A DNA stretch of 64,000 nucleotides. Origin: Amblyornis subalaris. Taxonomy: Eukaryota; Chordata; Aves; Passeriformes; Ptilonorhynchidae. The stretch covers positions 2,170,001-2,234,000 of the forward strand of contig JACAXG010000055.1 of the NCBI GenBank assembly GCA_018881555.1. Direction: 5' to 3'. Position 1 is the first letter of the stretch. Every line of letters starts with the position of its first letter. The notes below the pieces were generated by a model, which saw only the letters and a list, made by a program, of their open reading frames with translations, had not been told where the DNA came from and did not search any database. The translations under genes and the position numbers were made by a program. Positions 1 to 12,900 of the stretch are shown in pieces.

Positions 1-3000
1 AGAACTTTGACCTGTTGGCTTTAGGAAGCAAGATTGAAACTGCTCTTTTTTTCCAGGCTACTTCATATGCTTCATTATGCACAACGAAATACATTAAATT
101 TCAGAATATCTTCACTTTTCAAACATTAAGTTTTGTTACTTATAGCATAAATATTTGTCCTGTTGAATGGTATTTTAAGTGAACCGCACCTATATTTCTT
201 GATAGTCTCTTTAGAACTTTACTCAAGCTTTGAAAAAACATTTATACCAATTAACACTTCTGAAACTTGTATCAAAATAAACGAGAAAATGTCATTTTAA
301 GTTTTGGGAACATACTTTAAAAAAATGCTGTTTAAAGCCTTGCTTTCCTGTCTGCATTCCTGATGTCATGTATGCTGAATGATGCTGCTTCATGACTTTA
401 CTATGAGTTTATTTGGTACTGGTTTAACTTAGTGTATTTTCCTGTGTGCCTCCATTCAGTGTGAGTGTGTACACAGTCATTCCCCACCTGAAGTAAGGAA
501 CAGAATTTCTAAGCCACAGAAAGCTCATCACTTGCAGCCACACTGGTAGCATCTTTCTCTCCAACTCCATCCCCTCCTGGCTGAGAAGGAGTTTGCTAAA
601 ACATGTGCTCAGCTGGAGCTCCTTGCCAAGCATGAGCTTCCTCAAATTCTTCTCTATTNGTATATAATAATCCCTCCCAGTATGGTCCTCTGTATTCAGA
701 CATCCAAGATTAAATCCAAGATATTAAAGACACTGAAGCTGCTGTCAACTTTTATAGGAAGGGACCTACAAGTTCAGAAAAACTTAGTGCAGGGAGAAAG
801 AGGGATGGACAGGCAGCATTTTCACTCCAGACATACATCTTAGGCTAAATTAAATNGAATTTTCCTGCATGTTTAGTCTTTCTGTTTTTAACTGACATAG
901 GCACCTTTTAATGCTGGTGACAGAAAATTTTAGTATTAGTGACTGTTTGGAAACTGGGCAGTTGCCCAGGAAATGGATCTGTACTCTGTCACCATGTACA
1001 GCAGTTACTCATTTTAGAACAGAACCCTCCTAACCAAATGACACATGACATAATGAAGAAAAATTACCCCAGTCACTGTTATTTCAGAAGTATTAGTAGA
1101 TGAAATGAGCTTGCAGTTAATTCCTGCACCATTAACCTCTGATCCTAAAGGAGCTCTGTGGTNTTGAGTACATTAATGACATTAAGTAGGTACATGACAG
1201 CTCTTTGCTGAGCACTCTTTAAGGATGCCACAACTAACAAGATACCCATTTTCTTTGCAAAACTGATCACAAGGTGTTCCAAACTAGTCTGCTGCAGTTT
1301 GGGCATGGCTGCCAGCAGAGGCAGGAGTGATGCCCCATGTGCTGTAGGGAAGACCTGGGAATCTCTGAGCCACAACCTCCTGAGACTAAGGGATCCCTCA
1401 GAGTCCACATACCTTCCCAAAACTCACCTTAACATCACCCAGCACAACAATGGAGGGAAGGCTGCTAGGTATCAGGTGGCCATGATAAAGCATTTTTGAA
1501 AGGTTTGAGACCAATAGAATACTAATCAGAATTTCTAATTTTCACATATAGATGCTTTTTGTTATAGAAGAGTATCTAAATCTTGTTTACAAACCACGTA
1601 GAATTTTTGATTGCAAAAACAAGGCAAAAAAAAAATTAAGCCAAAAAGTCCTATTTCTACTTATTTTTAAGAGAAAATTTAAAAAAAATCCCAACCGTCT
1701 CTTCCAGTTTTGTGTACAAAACTTCAACATTTATTTAAATCGATTTTTTTCTCTCATTCTAGAAAATGTTAGAAAATATTAATGAAAGGGCACAGAGTTT
1801 ATGGAATGAAAGCTGGGACAAAAGAAGCCTGAAGTCTGATTTCTCTACTTGTCCAGAGATATGTTATTTGTTNTATTGTACTTTGTTTCCTCTGAGAACA
1901 AATGTCTAAAATAGCAAACAGAAAGAATTTCTTCATTTTCAGAAGACATGTTTTTCTCTAGTTTTAATTTATGTGAAAACATTAGTATTCTCCCATGAAT
2001 GTAATTCCTTCCAGTCATTTAAAATACATGATAACTATTTTGTTAACTCCAAGAAATGTCAAAGAGAACACGTCCCACTTCTTGCAGCTAGGTGATGAGA
2101 AAACTAGCAAATGACAGCCCTAATTCCTGCATAATTAACACTTCCAATAAACTGCGTCATAAGCACAGAGAGTTACATCTTCTTGCTTCAAAATTACTAT
2201 TATATGTGAATGATACTGTCAAGAGTTCATATACACTTGGAGTAATAGTGCAGTAAAAGTGCATTTTCAAGTNAGTGCCAACCCTAAATTTAGGCTTTGC
2301 AAGAATAATATTTTACAAAAGCCAAAGGGAAAACAAATATTTACATAAAATGTATTAAAAAGTAAACAGATACTAGTTAAATATTCTGATAGGTTTTCAG
2401 TGTTCTGGATTTCAATGTACTAACTCAAGAAGAATTTAGAGTTGAGTAAAGAAAGACTAAAATAAAGGTTTATTTATAATTTTGCTTAGAACTAAAAATA
2501 ACAGTAAGAAATACTAGAAAGTATTGGATTTTTAAAGTGTAATTTAAATAGGTAACAATTGTATTTATTGCAGAGAATAGGCAAGGCTTGTCTTTAAATT
2601 TATAGATTCCCTTAAGAATAGTTTTAAGTATATTCATGTAAATATATTCCTTTTTGGCTTGTGGTAAAAATAATGATACCATTTGCACCCAAATATATAA
2701 AACCAGAAACGTTATTCACTTGACAAACTGCACTGTATTGCTATCTATTATTCTCACAGAGAACATAAGGNCATATAGAGAGGGTCTGAAATGCAATCAG
2801 AAGAGGTATTGTAAAGCATATTTTTGACACCATCTAGCCCAGCCTACACTTAAATGAGAGACTGGTGCCTCTTATGAATTAAACATAATTCTTGATTTAT
2901 GTTCTGTTACCCTTGTATCAAAACCCATAGTTCCAGAGCAATGTCACTGTGAATTCATTTAATGATATTGATGATACACCTAAGACAGAGAATACAAAGT

Positions 3001-6000
3001 AACAAGCAGTGCAGAGCATGGCTTTATAAATCACTCCTACAGAGCATTAGGCAATAAATAACAAGCCATTAATTCACTCTAAATTATGCTAAAACATGAA
3101 AAGTACTTGTGCAGCAAATTATAAATACTTGCCATTTCTAGTAAAAATGAGAAACTTCTGACGAAGAAATTTTANCAAACCACAACATATATACCAGAAT
3201 TCAGATTCAGTGGTTTTGGATTAGACCTTCTTTCTTTCAAACAAGACACAGATTGCAAAACAATGTCGAAGTTACGTCATCTTCGACACAGCCCAAGAAC
3301 CCAGTGTGCCAAACCGCTTCCACCACCCGCGCTTCATCCCTCTGCTTCTCAGGTTCCTGACTTGACTGCACANGCAACTCTCCCAACAACTACTAATGCT
3401 GTTGCAGCTCTTCAGCTAAATATGAAGATCCAGGTCCTGAGAGTTCTTTCACTGTGAGTTATCCCCANGGTATCCCGTGGGAAGCTCTCATGTCCCGTGT
3501 GTACACTGATACTCACACTGCTCTTCATGAGGCTCACTACCCACACTATGCCACCCTGTGCAATGGCATTTAAAACACCAGAATCTGGTCTAACAGAGAT
3601 TAGGAAATATTTTNCTTAAGAAAATTAAAATTGGAGGGCAATGAATGATTAATTTACAGATCATGTGATACTGAAGATTGTAAAGAGTTGTTATGGTTTA
3701 GAGCCTTTGGCAGAGAAACCAGATAATTTGTTTCTTATGGTCTACTTTGTAGTATTTGCAGAAATTATATTTCAAGTGTTAGGTTTTCTGCAATTACTTA
3801 GCAAGAGTTATGTATCTTTTTGTCAGTGTCTGAGAAATAGTAAAGCAACCTCCAATTGTACTTACTGGTTACAAATTTTTGAATCCTTCAGAGACCCGAT
3901 TTCATATGCTGTACAATTTGTGAGGTAACAGCTGTAGAGCTGGATTATGCCCCTATTGTCATAAGCAATGTCATGGTTGTAACAATCATAAAAGAAGTAG
4001 CTTGATTCCCTGGGAGGTGAAGCACCGTCCTGACATATGACCCTAACACGGAAACACTCACATAAAGTTGTGGACAAACATCTCTTCCTCCCCGTTGGAT
4101 CCGCTAAGGGCTACAGAGGACATAACAACAGAAAAGTAATTGTGTCAAAAAAAATAAGATTGTAAACCCAAGAAATCTGGTTAATGGACCATGCACTGAC
4201 CATGCTGACTGAAGCCCAAACACTGTTCTTTCAGGATACTTAGCCTGCTAGTCAAAAAAAAGGGGGGAAAAGCAGTCTGACAACTTGTATGCTATTGCAG
4301 TTAGGGCAGCTGTTTTATTCCTCCATAAATCTATTAACACAAAGGACAAATTCTCCTATNAAAAAGGACAGTGATAAAGGCTGAGGCTGACTGCAGGAGA
4401 TGGACAGTGCCCCCATTTAATATACACGAANACAAAAAATCTTTACATGATCACTTTTTATCTTAGTTACCCAACAGTGCTTAAGTAAAAGAAATAAAAT
4501 TGCTTGAATTATTAAAACAGGATCTGTCAAGCCTTCGTTTGGGCTTCCCCAAANTGTTTTGGCTCCTTGGTTTCTGCTCCTCTCCTCACTAAACTGTAAT
4601 CTCCAGTACTGAGTTACCTCCTAACCTGACATTTTGATAGTGGAAATTTGAGGATTGCCACAAGCACAGATATGCCAGTAAAACTGGAGGAAACAGCTCT
4701 GTATGAATAACAAAGTTGTCACTCAAGGGTTTCTACTTTTCCCAGATTCCTGGAGGCAAGGTGCTCAGTTTCTGCACAAACTCTTCCCAGGCTTGGTTTA
4801 ACCTGCACCCCTATAAGCTTTGCTGTCTCACCACAAGCTCACTTCTCTTTTCTATTTCCCAGACTGTATTTTTGTGTCCCCACCTACTTCTGTATTTCCC
4901 AAAATAATCCTAACAGTACGCCAATAAGAAACATAGTAAACAGTTCTTTCTAACTATCTCATCTGGAATTATATCTCNCATTTTAACTTCTCCTTTGAAA
5001 AGAAACCACTTAGCCTAACATTGTTTTAACAATGTTTTTAGAATAAAAATGTAATTATACTCTACAGATATGAACCTCAATGCTAAAATTTAGCTTCATC
5101 TATCCATAATTGTGCATCAGTTGCCGGGAGACCAAAGATTATGCTACTCACTGTTTTTCTCTTGCTTTGTATTTCAACAGCCTCCCACATCCCTTTATAT
5201 ACTAACAGCTGCATAGTACTTTTGCTCTTTAATTTGTTTCAGTGATTGTGTGAGCAGATTGAGGTCAGTATAATGCTCTCGANATTCTTAGTGGCAAACC
5301 ACTGGTGTTACGTACATTAAATCTGAGATTCCCATAGCCCAGACTTTTCTACATAAAAAAATACCGGGTCTGACCCAGTTATCCAGCTTTGGCACAGGTT
5401 AATTCTATTTNAAAAAAAAAGTTCCAAAGAAACACAACAGCAGAAACTTATATATTGCAAACATTAGATACAGGCAAAGCATCAGTATCCCAATGTGTAG
5501 AGACCAGGCTCAACTGTAAAATTCATCAAAATAAAGNATAAATACAGACTTCTTAGATGAACAATGACAGTCCAAGCCATTACTGGTTTTCTAGCTACCA
5601 CCTCAGCTGTATTTCCTAATTCTCACAAAACCCTGAAGTTAAGTACTACCAGCAGCAAAAGCTACACTTCTTATGTTTTGCCTTAGNAATGACTAAGCAA
5701 CTAGTTATAACTAGTAATAAGAGCAATAACTCTGTAGCTGAANACAGCTGTTCTTAATTTGATATTANTTTCTAGCNTTACTGCTGATTTAACTTTGCCC
5801 TTGCAGACTCTCTGAACCCATAGCTTCCCATCCATGCAGCAGGCAGTCAGCTTCCTGCGGGTGCATTCTCTGGGTGTGCTGCCCAGCCCTGGCTGGAAGT
5901 GCTCTGGTCTTTGGCAAGTGCTCATTGACAGTGAATCTGCAGGAATGCACAGACATGAAAGGTATTATTACATTGCTATTTGTTATGCTAATTTTGTTAA

Positions 6001-6128
6001 GGGCCTGTCGGAATTTCATTATAAACCATATTTTCAAGGAGCTCATAAATCAACCATGAAATGTATTCTGTGCTCACACTTTCACAGACTGAATAAGACC
6101 CANTGACATTATTTCACCAATTTAAAGC

Positions 6129-6154
6129 AAAAAAAAAAAAAGAAGAAGAAAGAA
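6129..6154. repeat. A-rich run with GAA units
   Basis: Thirteen As followed by GAAGAAGAAAG: a simple low-complexity tract. No LINE or retrogene body is visible next to it. Confidence 0.8.
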
Positions 6155-7621
6155 ACAGGGTTTATTAAAATTCTATTTATTAATTTTTCAAATATAACCT
6201 GANAGTTTAAAGATACTATTAAAGCACTGCTAAACAGAGCAGTACAAACCTTCAAGCACTTGCAAACACTGAACTTCACTTACTCCATCATTTTGTAACC
6301 GTCTGGAAATCTAATGAAACTCATGAAAACTTCATAAACTTGACTAATATCNCTGCTTCGGCTGAGGTTTGTATCCCTTCCTTTCCCTCTGTCACTGGGT
6401 GTTCAGTGCTTCTGAACCTTCCAGCTACGCACAAAAACCTCTATGCAGCTGAGAGCCCCAAGATGTGCTACAGCCTTTGGAGATCCAGGGCATGCACAGC
6501 TCCAGGACTGGCTCTCAGGTCAAAGGGATCATCAACTGCTCTGCCCTGGCTTTGGCATCCCCTGGTAGCTCCAGCTGGGAATTCACATTCCAAGTCACAT
6601 CCTGCAATAGAAAAGCCTGCTGCGAAAAGTGAGACAAAAACCCAGCCTTGAAATCCAGCTTGTCTACCTGTGAGACAGATAGAGATCAAGAGCAGAGAGT
6701 TGCTGATGCAAACTAATTACCTTCACCAAACTAAACTACTGCAGCTGAACTACCTTTACTGACCAATGTAATAGTCATTCAAAACTCATCTATATTGCAT
6801 TGCACAACATCGGTCGACCTCGTAAGTACTTGTGTGTGATTTAAATTTATTTTTTATTTCTACTCCTAGCCCANGGGGCTTGTAGCCAAAAGTATTCCAG
6901 AGCTCTGAACAGAGTCACAATCAGCAAACTGAGCTCCTTGTTAGGTCCCTGGTGGGTTACATTTCAACAACAGAAATATCCTTACAAGTAAAATAAAAGT
7001 AAAATACAAAAAACCAAATACAAGTAAACATTCCTGACATATCNTAAATACTAGCAAAAGTGAGAGCTTTTTTGTTATTTTTATTTCATTCAGCACACAC
7101 ATACTAAAAATTTGTAACCATAAAGTGTCCTCCTGAAATGTTTGTTTTTGTATCACAGCAAAGCATTACAACACCAACCCTTAAAAGCTTAACAACAAAA
7201 AAGGCTAAGTGCAATCTATACACACTGAAACTAATTACTTTTATGACAATCTACTTATCCACTACATCAGTCTGGCAACCTAATGCATGAACTCCCAGAG
7301 TCTTAGTGTCTACAGGTTGTGCCATATGGCACTGCAAAGTTAGATTTAAATGTGACTTCAATATCACAATGGTTATNTCTTTAAAGGCACAAATAAATGT
7401 ACTAATTGATACATGAGGAATTCAGTAATTTTTAGAAGTTGAACATTAAGTAATTTGCGCTTTTCTGAAGCATGACTCATGGAGACTACAGTGCTCTGAC
7501 AGGATTATGAAATTTTTTCACTATTGATGGATATGTTGCTGCCACAGGAGAGCTACAAATGAACCCTGTAAAAAGTAGAAAATGCTGACATGGATGTTCT
7601 GTGCATTATTGGAGAAGGGTT

Positions 7622-7637
7622 AAAAAAAAAAAAGAAG
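7622..7637. repeat. short poly(A) tract
   Basis: Twelve As followed by GAAG. Simple sequence with no associated element. Confidence 0.7.
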
Positions 7638-7828
7638 AACCGTTATGTTAGAGAAAATGCCAACAAAGAGAAATATTTGTGAGACCANATTTCATACACC
7701 CTAGTAAAAGGTACGGAAATCCCTGCACAGGCNAGATGAAATGTAATGTATCCTTGATGTGCTTCAGAACAAAGACAGTATCATCATAGATTCCAGACCT
7801 ATTTGCTCTCCCCCCATAAGAAATAAAG

Positions 7829-9492
7829 TTGACATTCCTCATCCATCAGCATGGACAATGGCTTACCACTGAACTAGTGGCTCCCAGTCAAGAGACATCT
7901 CACACGGCTTTCAAAGAGAGGGGGGATTGGAACACNGTGTCCTGCCCTCTCCATGCATTCCAAGCTGCAGATCTGTGGTGGAGGAGTCAGNAGCCACCAC
8001 AGCGCAGTTGTTGCCTGCAGTTCAGGTGGGCGGAGACCTCCCAGCAATTACTGTCACAACCAGGTTAAGCCGGGAGAAGGGTGTGAGCTACAGCCGACAT
8101 CAGCTGACACAGCAAGGAGCAACTCAGATACAGAGCTGTCTTTGCTTGACTCTGGGACTCTGGATACTGAGAACAACCAGAAAAAAAGTCCCCTAACGAG
8201 TTCAAAGCTCCACAGAGTAGGAAACGCATTGCTCAAAGCCACTGGGAGACACACCATTCCTAAGTAATGACATGTTAAGTAACAGCAGAGCTCCAGCCTT
8301 TTGGAACGTTTTTTTGAAACAANAAAGACAACAATTTGCACTTAAATAATTCAAATAATGACATGATTGCCCATGCTATTTAAAACACAAAGTTCTGGCT
8401 ACGAACACTGGCGACCCACAAAACAGTGCCAGCTCCAAGAGCGAAGGGACAGTAGCTCCAAAGCCGGACACTTCACCCGAAGGAAAGGTCAGCTCTCCCT
8501 GGCAAGCAGGAAAATATCCGAACAGATTTCATGGCTTCTGGCAAGGTAAAGTGTCACAGCTGAAATGTTTGCCCTTGCAGACATCACGGTTGAAATTTTG
8601 CATGACTTTCAGCACGACTCAAGCGCCGCAAGGGGATCTGGTGGTATTTAGGGCACACGAGCCTGGAGAGCAGCTGAGGAAGCCCAGCTCTAGAAGAACC
8701 AGGGTGCCTCACTGGAAGTTTCCCAGGCATAAGGATTCAGGCACGTGTAGGTCTCACAGCCTGATGGAGAGGGTCTCTCCCAAACTCTCAGAAGGGATAC
8801 CAGTGACTGACCAGCCATACTCCCACATGTCTATGTGTCCTGAATCCAGGTGCAAGCAAAGTGGCCTCAGTCACTTCAGTAAGCCATGGATATTCATGAC
8901 CCTTTTCTCNAGCTTTTCAGTAATAGACCAAACGGCAAAGCATGGAGCCTGGACACAGCTGATATTGACTTGGTTCCCAGCTTGGTTCAAGATTGGTGCG
9001 AGGACCTTCCCGCACAGAACAGGGCTTTTCCCATTTACTTATGCACTAAAACCTTCAGTTAAACTTTGGCACCGTGCAGCTTCTTACAGCCAGAGGAAGG
9101 AGTCAGAAAAAAAANCCCAAACAAAAACGAGGATAAAGCCTAGAAGACAGACAAGGGATCTAAGTTTTAATCCTTAATTCTTCCATGGGGCCAGAGTCCA
9201 TGTGTCTCTGTGGGCTTCAGGATGTCACACCATGTCGTACACAGCAGAAGCTGAGCACCATCTCCTCCTAACCCAGAATGGCTCCAGGAAAAACCACCTA
9301 CAATATTTCAGCTTTCTCCATCCAGTTCCTCAAGCTTACATAGTGCGACTTAGCGAGCANAGCCACAGCCCAGACAGCAGAGGTGCCACCACTTCCAAAC
9401 CCAAACTCAATCCTGTGGATGCAGGTCAGGTATCTCTGACCACAGTCACCAGCACACCAGGCTGTGACTGGGTTAACAAACTTAGTCTATAG
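7829..9492. other. ORF-rich, higher-GC block in intron 3, function unknown
   Basis: This stretch is visibly richer in G and C than its surroundings and stays open in plus-strand frames for long spans (7927-8196, 8367-8549, 8551-9177 with 208 codons, 9202-9492). The translations show no domain, repeat or motif that I recognise, contain undetermined bases, and do not resemble reelin. An old unrecognised repeat, an antisense noncoding transcript or chance are all possible. I do not call a gene here. Confidence 0.35.
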
Positions 9493-9961
9493 AGCAGTAA
9501 GGACCAAGCTTGGAGCAGGTATCCCACAGGCGCCTGAAATGGTGTTGAAAATCATGAGGAAGAGACATTTGTGATGACCCCTACCTGACAAGCTGTTCCT
9601 GGGGCTGGAATCTGGAAGGCTAGCTAAATTCTTCCATTTGCTATGCTATGAAATCGCCATATTACCTTCCCCCAGATCAGGGAAGTACTGACCATTTGAA
9701 ATTATCTTCAGANTTGGTTTTCTTCAGTAAAGACAGTTACTAAAATTAATAAAATAAATAAAATAAGTAAAATTAGAAAACTGAAAAATCTCTGATGCTA
9801 GTTTAAGTTATTTATAGAGGATGAGCATTCTGTTCNCTCTACTGTTTTAAGAGAATAAACCTTTTCAATAATTGTACAAGATCAAAGAGGCAGTACTCTC
9901 AAATGCTATCACTTATGGCCCTCTGTTTTAAATACACTTTGAATAGTTTTTGGTTTATTTG

Positions 9962-9990
9962 GGTGGTGGTTGTTGTTGTTGTTTTGTTTT
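9962..9990. repeat. GGT/TGT trinucleotide repeat
   Basis: About three GGT units run into four TGT units and then T/G-rich sequence: a short microsatellite. Confidence 0.75.
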
Positions 9991-12900
9991 CAAAGTTCAG
10001 GATCTTCTGCAGATGTCATTTTCCCTTTTAATTTTGGCAACTTTACAAATTCTAGGGAAGTTTCCCAGTACTTCACATGCTGTCACAGCATCTTCAAACC
10101 ATCTTTACAGCTCTTCCATCATATTTTGTGTAAAGAAAAACTTTCAGCTCATCATTGCAGCAGCTGCTAATGAAGATCTCTAGGCTTTCTTCTAATTGAT
10201 GAAGAGAAAATGACAAATATTTTAAGTATCCATTAAACTGTGCTAAATCAATGGTGATTTACACAGAATTTCTATAGGAACATACAGCACATCCACTTTA
10301 ATATCAAGTGAGTTAATTGTGATCAATGATACCATAGCAGAAGGCAAATGAATTCTTAATGACAAGAAACTTCGCATGTTACAAAAATAGAAGCTAACAA
10401 GAAACCTCTTTACTGCATTTTCCGCATTACATCATTAGCAACTACTACATTGAAAAAATTAAAAGGAAAACATGAGCATTTTAAAGACTTCTATAGATCA
10501 ATCAATTTTACAAAACATAATAGGATAAGGAAAATATGGTAAGTTTTTTTAACATTCTTTTTTATCTCTCTATATATTGGAAATGTATTTTAACAGGTGT
10601 TAGGTTAATTAAAAAGTTATCATCACAGAATTCAGGGTTATTTTTTTTAGCCACTGAATACAAGACTAGGGTCTCTATGGGTGTCCTTGTCTCACTTTTA
10701 CAACCTCTTTTGTTTGACTTGTAGGTTTTAATGTGCATCATAACACCTCTCATCCAGCAGTAAGAAATTCTCTGGGGAACACTTGCAGAAAATAGGACAT
10801 TGAGTCCATAATTAAAGTAATCTCTTCCCAGGCAGATGCTTCAGTTGGCTCTGTTATCGCATATTACAAAAGGCATCTTGAGGCCTATAAAATGTGTGGC
10901 AAATGGCTTTGGAGATGAGAAACAGCAATTTTTCATCTAATTTTGATCCATAGACATGTAAGTACTGTATTGCCACTTTTTGGTACGAAGCCAAATAACT
11001 ATTGTGGTTGTTGAAATAAGCTTGGCAGTAACCAAAATTAAAGAGTACTCCAGCTTTTATCATCAGTTGGGAAAGCCTTTTTCTAGCCATCTTTGCACTT
11101 AGCAAATAAGCATGCCATCTCAAATATGTGAGTTAATGCCTACATCTGGATTTAGAAGAAAGGCTTTATGCAGCTTAACTCACCATACATATTCTCTCTC
11201 TATTTGTGTGTTAAAACCATCGTTCAAATTACGGCCCTGACATCTTCACTGCTTTGCCGAACTGTCTGTGATATTGATTGGGAGCATTTCTACTGTTTAT
11301 TTTTTGTAGTTTAGGATGTTTAGGACATTGCTCTTTGAATGTGCAAGTAGATTCTGCAAAGTAATTTGTTCATATCAGTTATAATCCCTTGCACAAACAC
11401 TAGTGGCAATAGGAGCTGGCTGAATTTGTGGAGCATGTTTTTGTTCCTGACTGCACCGATGTGTTCCATGTGGGCAAAATTTGACCTCAGACTACTGAAG
11501 TACAGAAAATAAAGACAGAGATTGACTTTTTTCCATTATTCATTTCTTCAAAATTGTTATTTTAAACTCTTCCCTATTTGGGTGGTAAATCACAGAGATT
11601 GCTGGAGAGCTGCTTACTCTTTAAGACTTTAAAAATGCATTTTTCAGAGAAAATGGCTCAAGTGAATTTACATTACTACTTGAGCTAAACAGCTTATGTT
11701 GATCTAAGAGGGATATTTGGAAGGCTATAACAGAAAATATATTTGTTACATTTCTAATGAAAACTAAAAGATTCAAGCCACTNCAGAGTGATAAGGAAAA
11801 CAATGCCATCAACCCTAAACCATAATGTTACAGTGCCATTGTACCTGTAAAATACGCAATGAAAACAGCCATTAATCAGCAACAAGAGCCAGAAAACAGT
11901 ATGTGAAATACTTCAATAGTTTGCTTTTAAATAAAAATTTATTTTTATTTGAATCAGTGTGGCATCTTCAAGCACCTTAGAGGTGATAACTTCTGTACAA
12001 CAGAGTTCATTCTGTCAGCTAGTTTGAGGTCATGGTCATTCTGAATACTCAAATTCAAATTTTCCCAGTGTGAGGGCAGCAAAAGCTGATCAAATGTTTT
12101 TGATATCTTCAAGTCTAAGCTTTCTTCCATTTTTGTTTTTAAACTTTTACTAGAACACTGTGAGAAGACCATTGTTATATAGACAAAGGGAGAATATTTT
12201 TTCTTGCTGAATATTACTGCATGTGTACATAACACCTTGTAGATCACTCAAAGTTCATCCAAACAAACAAGGTGAGAAAAATAAGTTAATTTGTGTGATC
12301 TGAGAATATAGTCAGAGCATCCTCATATGTCCATGCCTGTGAACACAAACAAAGCAAAATTCAAACAAATAATCAGAAGGCGTGAATTTTAAAAAATACG
12401 AAGTGTTGTCTGTGCCTTTGATGACAGCATGAACACACATGTTTGCTCCGCTGGATCAAGGCCAGTGCTCAGCACCCTGCAGGATTGAGCTCNTCACTAA
12501 GTCATTTAGTAACAGTCGCTTGCAAGAAGTCAAGGACTTCCCAAGAACCATACAGACAATGCACTGACGTCCAGCTCATTCATGCACTGGACACATTATC
12601 TGCTTAAGAGATGGCATTGAACTGATCAGGCTCTATCAGTCAACCAGGAGACATTCCAGAGTTACCAGGGGCTTCCATGCAGACATGGTGTTCAGTTGCA
12701 TGGGCTTGTCTGCAGCAGTGAAATTTATCTTTCTAAAACACCTCTTACAATTGTCCTCTACCTTTGCCTGTACTCGTTTTTTTTTATGCAGTATATGTTT
12801 ACCTGTACAGAATGGTTCCATGTATGCTTAGAGCTCACAAAGCTCACAAAAACTGTGGTTATTTCATTAAGCATATTTCTTCTGGGATGTCATTTTGAAA

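Larger units (their letters stand above)
1..7828. other. intron 3 segment, nothing recognised
   Basis: AT-rich unique-looking sequence with only short chance frames. It contains an A-rich run at 6129-6154 and a weak cassette-exon candidate on the minus strand at 3866-4029, discussed among the findings. No transposon was identified. Confidence 0.6.

Noticed and set aside
2740..2880. Possible degraded LINE 3' end
   Set aside because: A single phrase similar to CR1 (CCATCTAGCCCAGCCTA) without flanking support.
3263..3457. Plus-strand frame ending near a GTGAGT-like donor
   Set aside because: No protein similarity, opposite strand to RELN, and no matching acceptor or neighbouring exon.
8551..9177. 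208-codon plus-strand open frame as a protein gene
   Set aside because: No domain, signal peptide or family resemblance, undetermined bases within, and no promoter or splice context that holds together.
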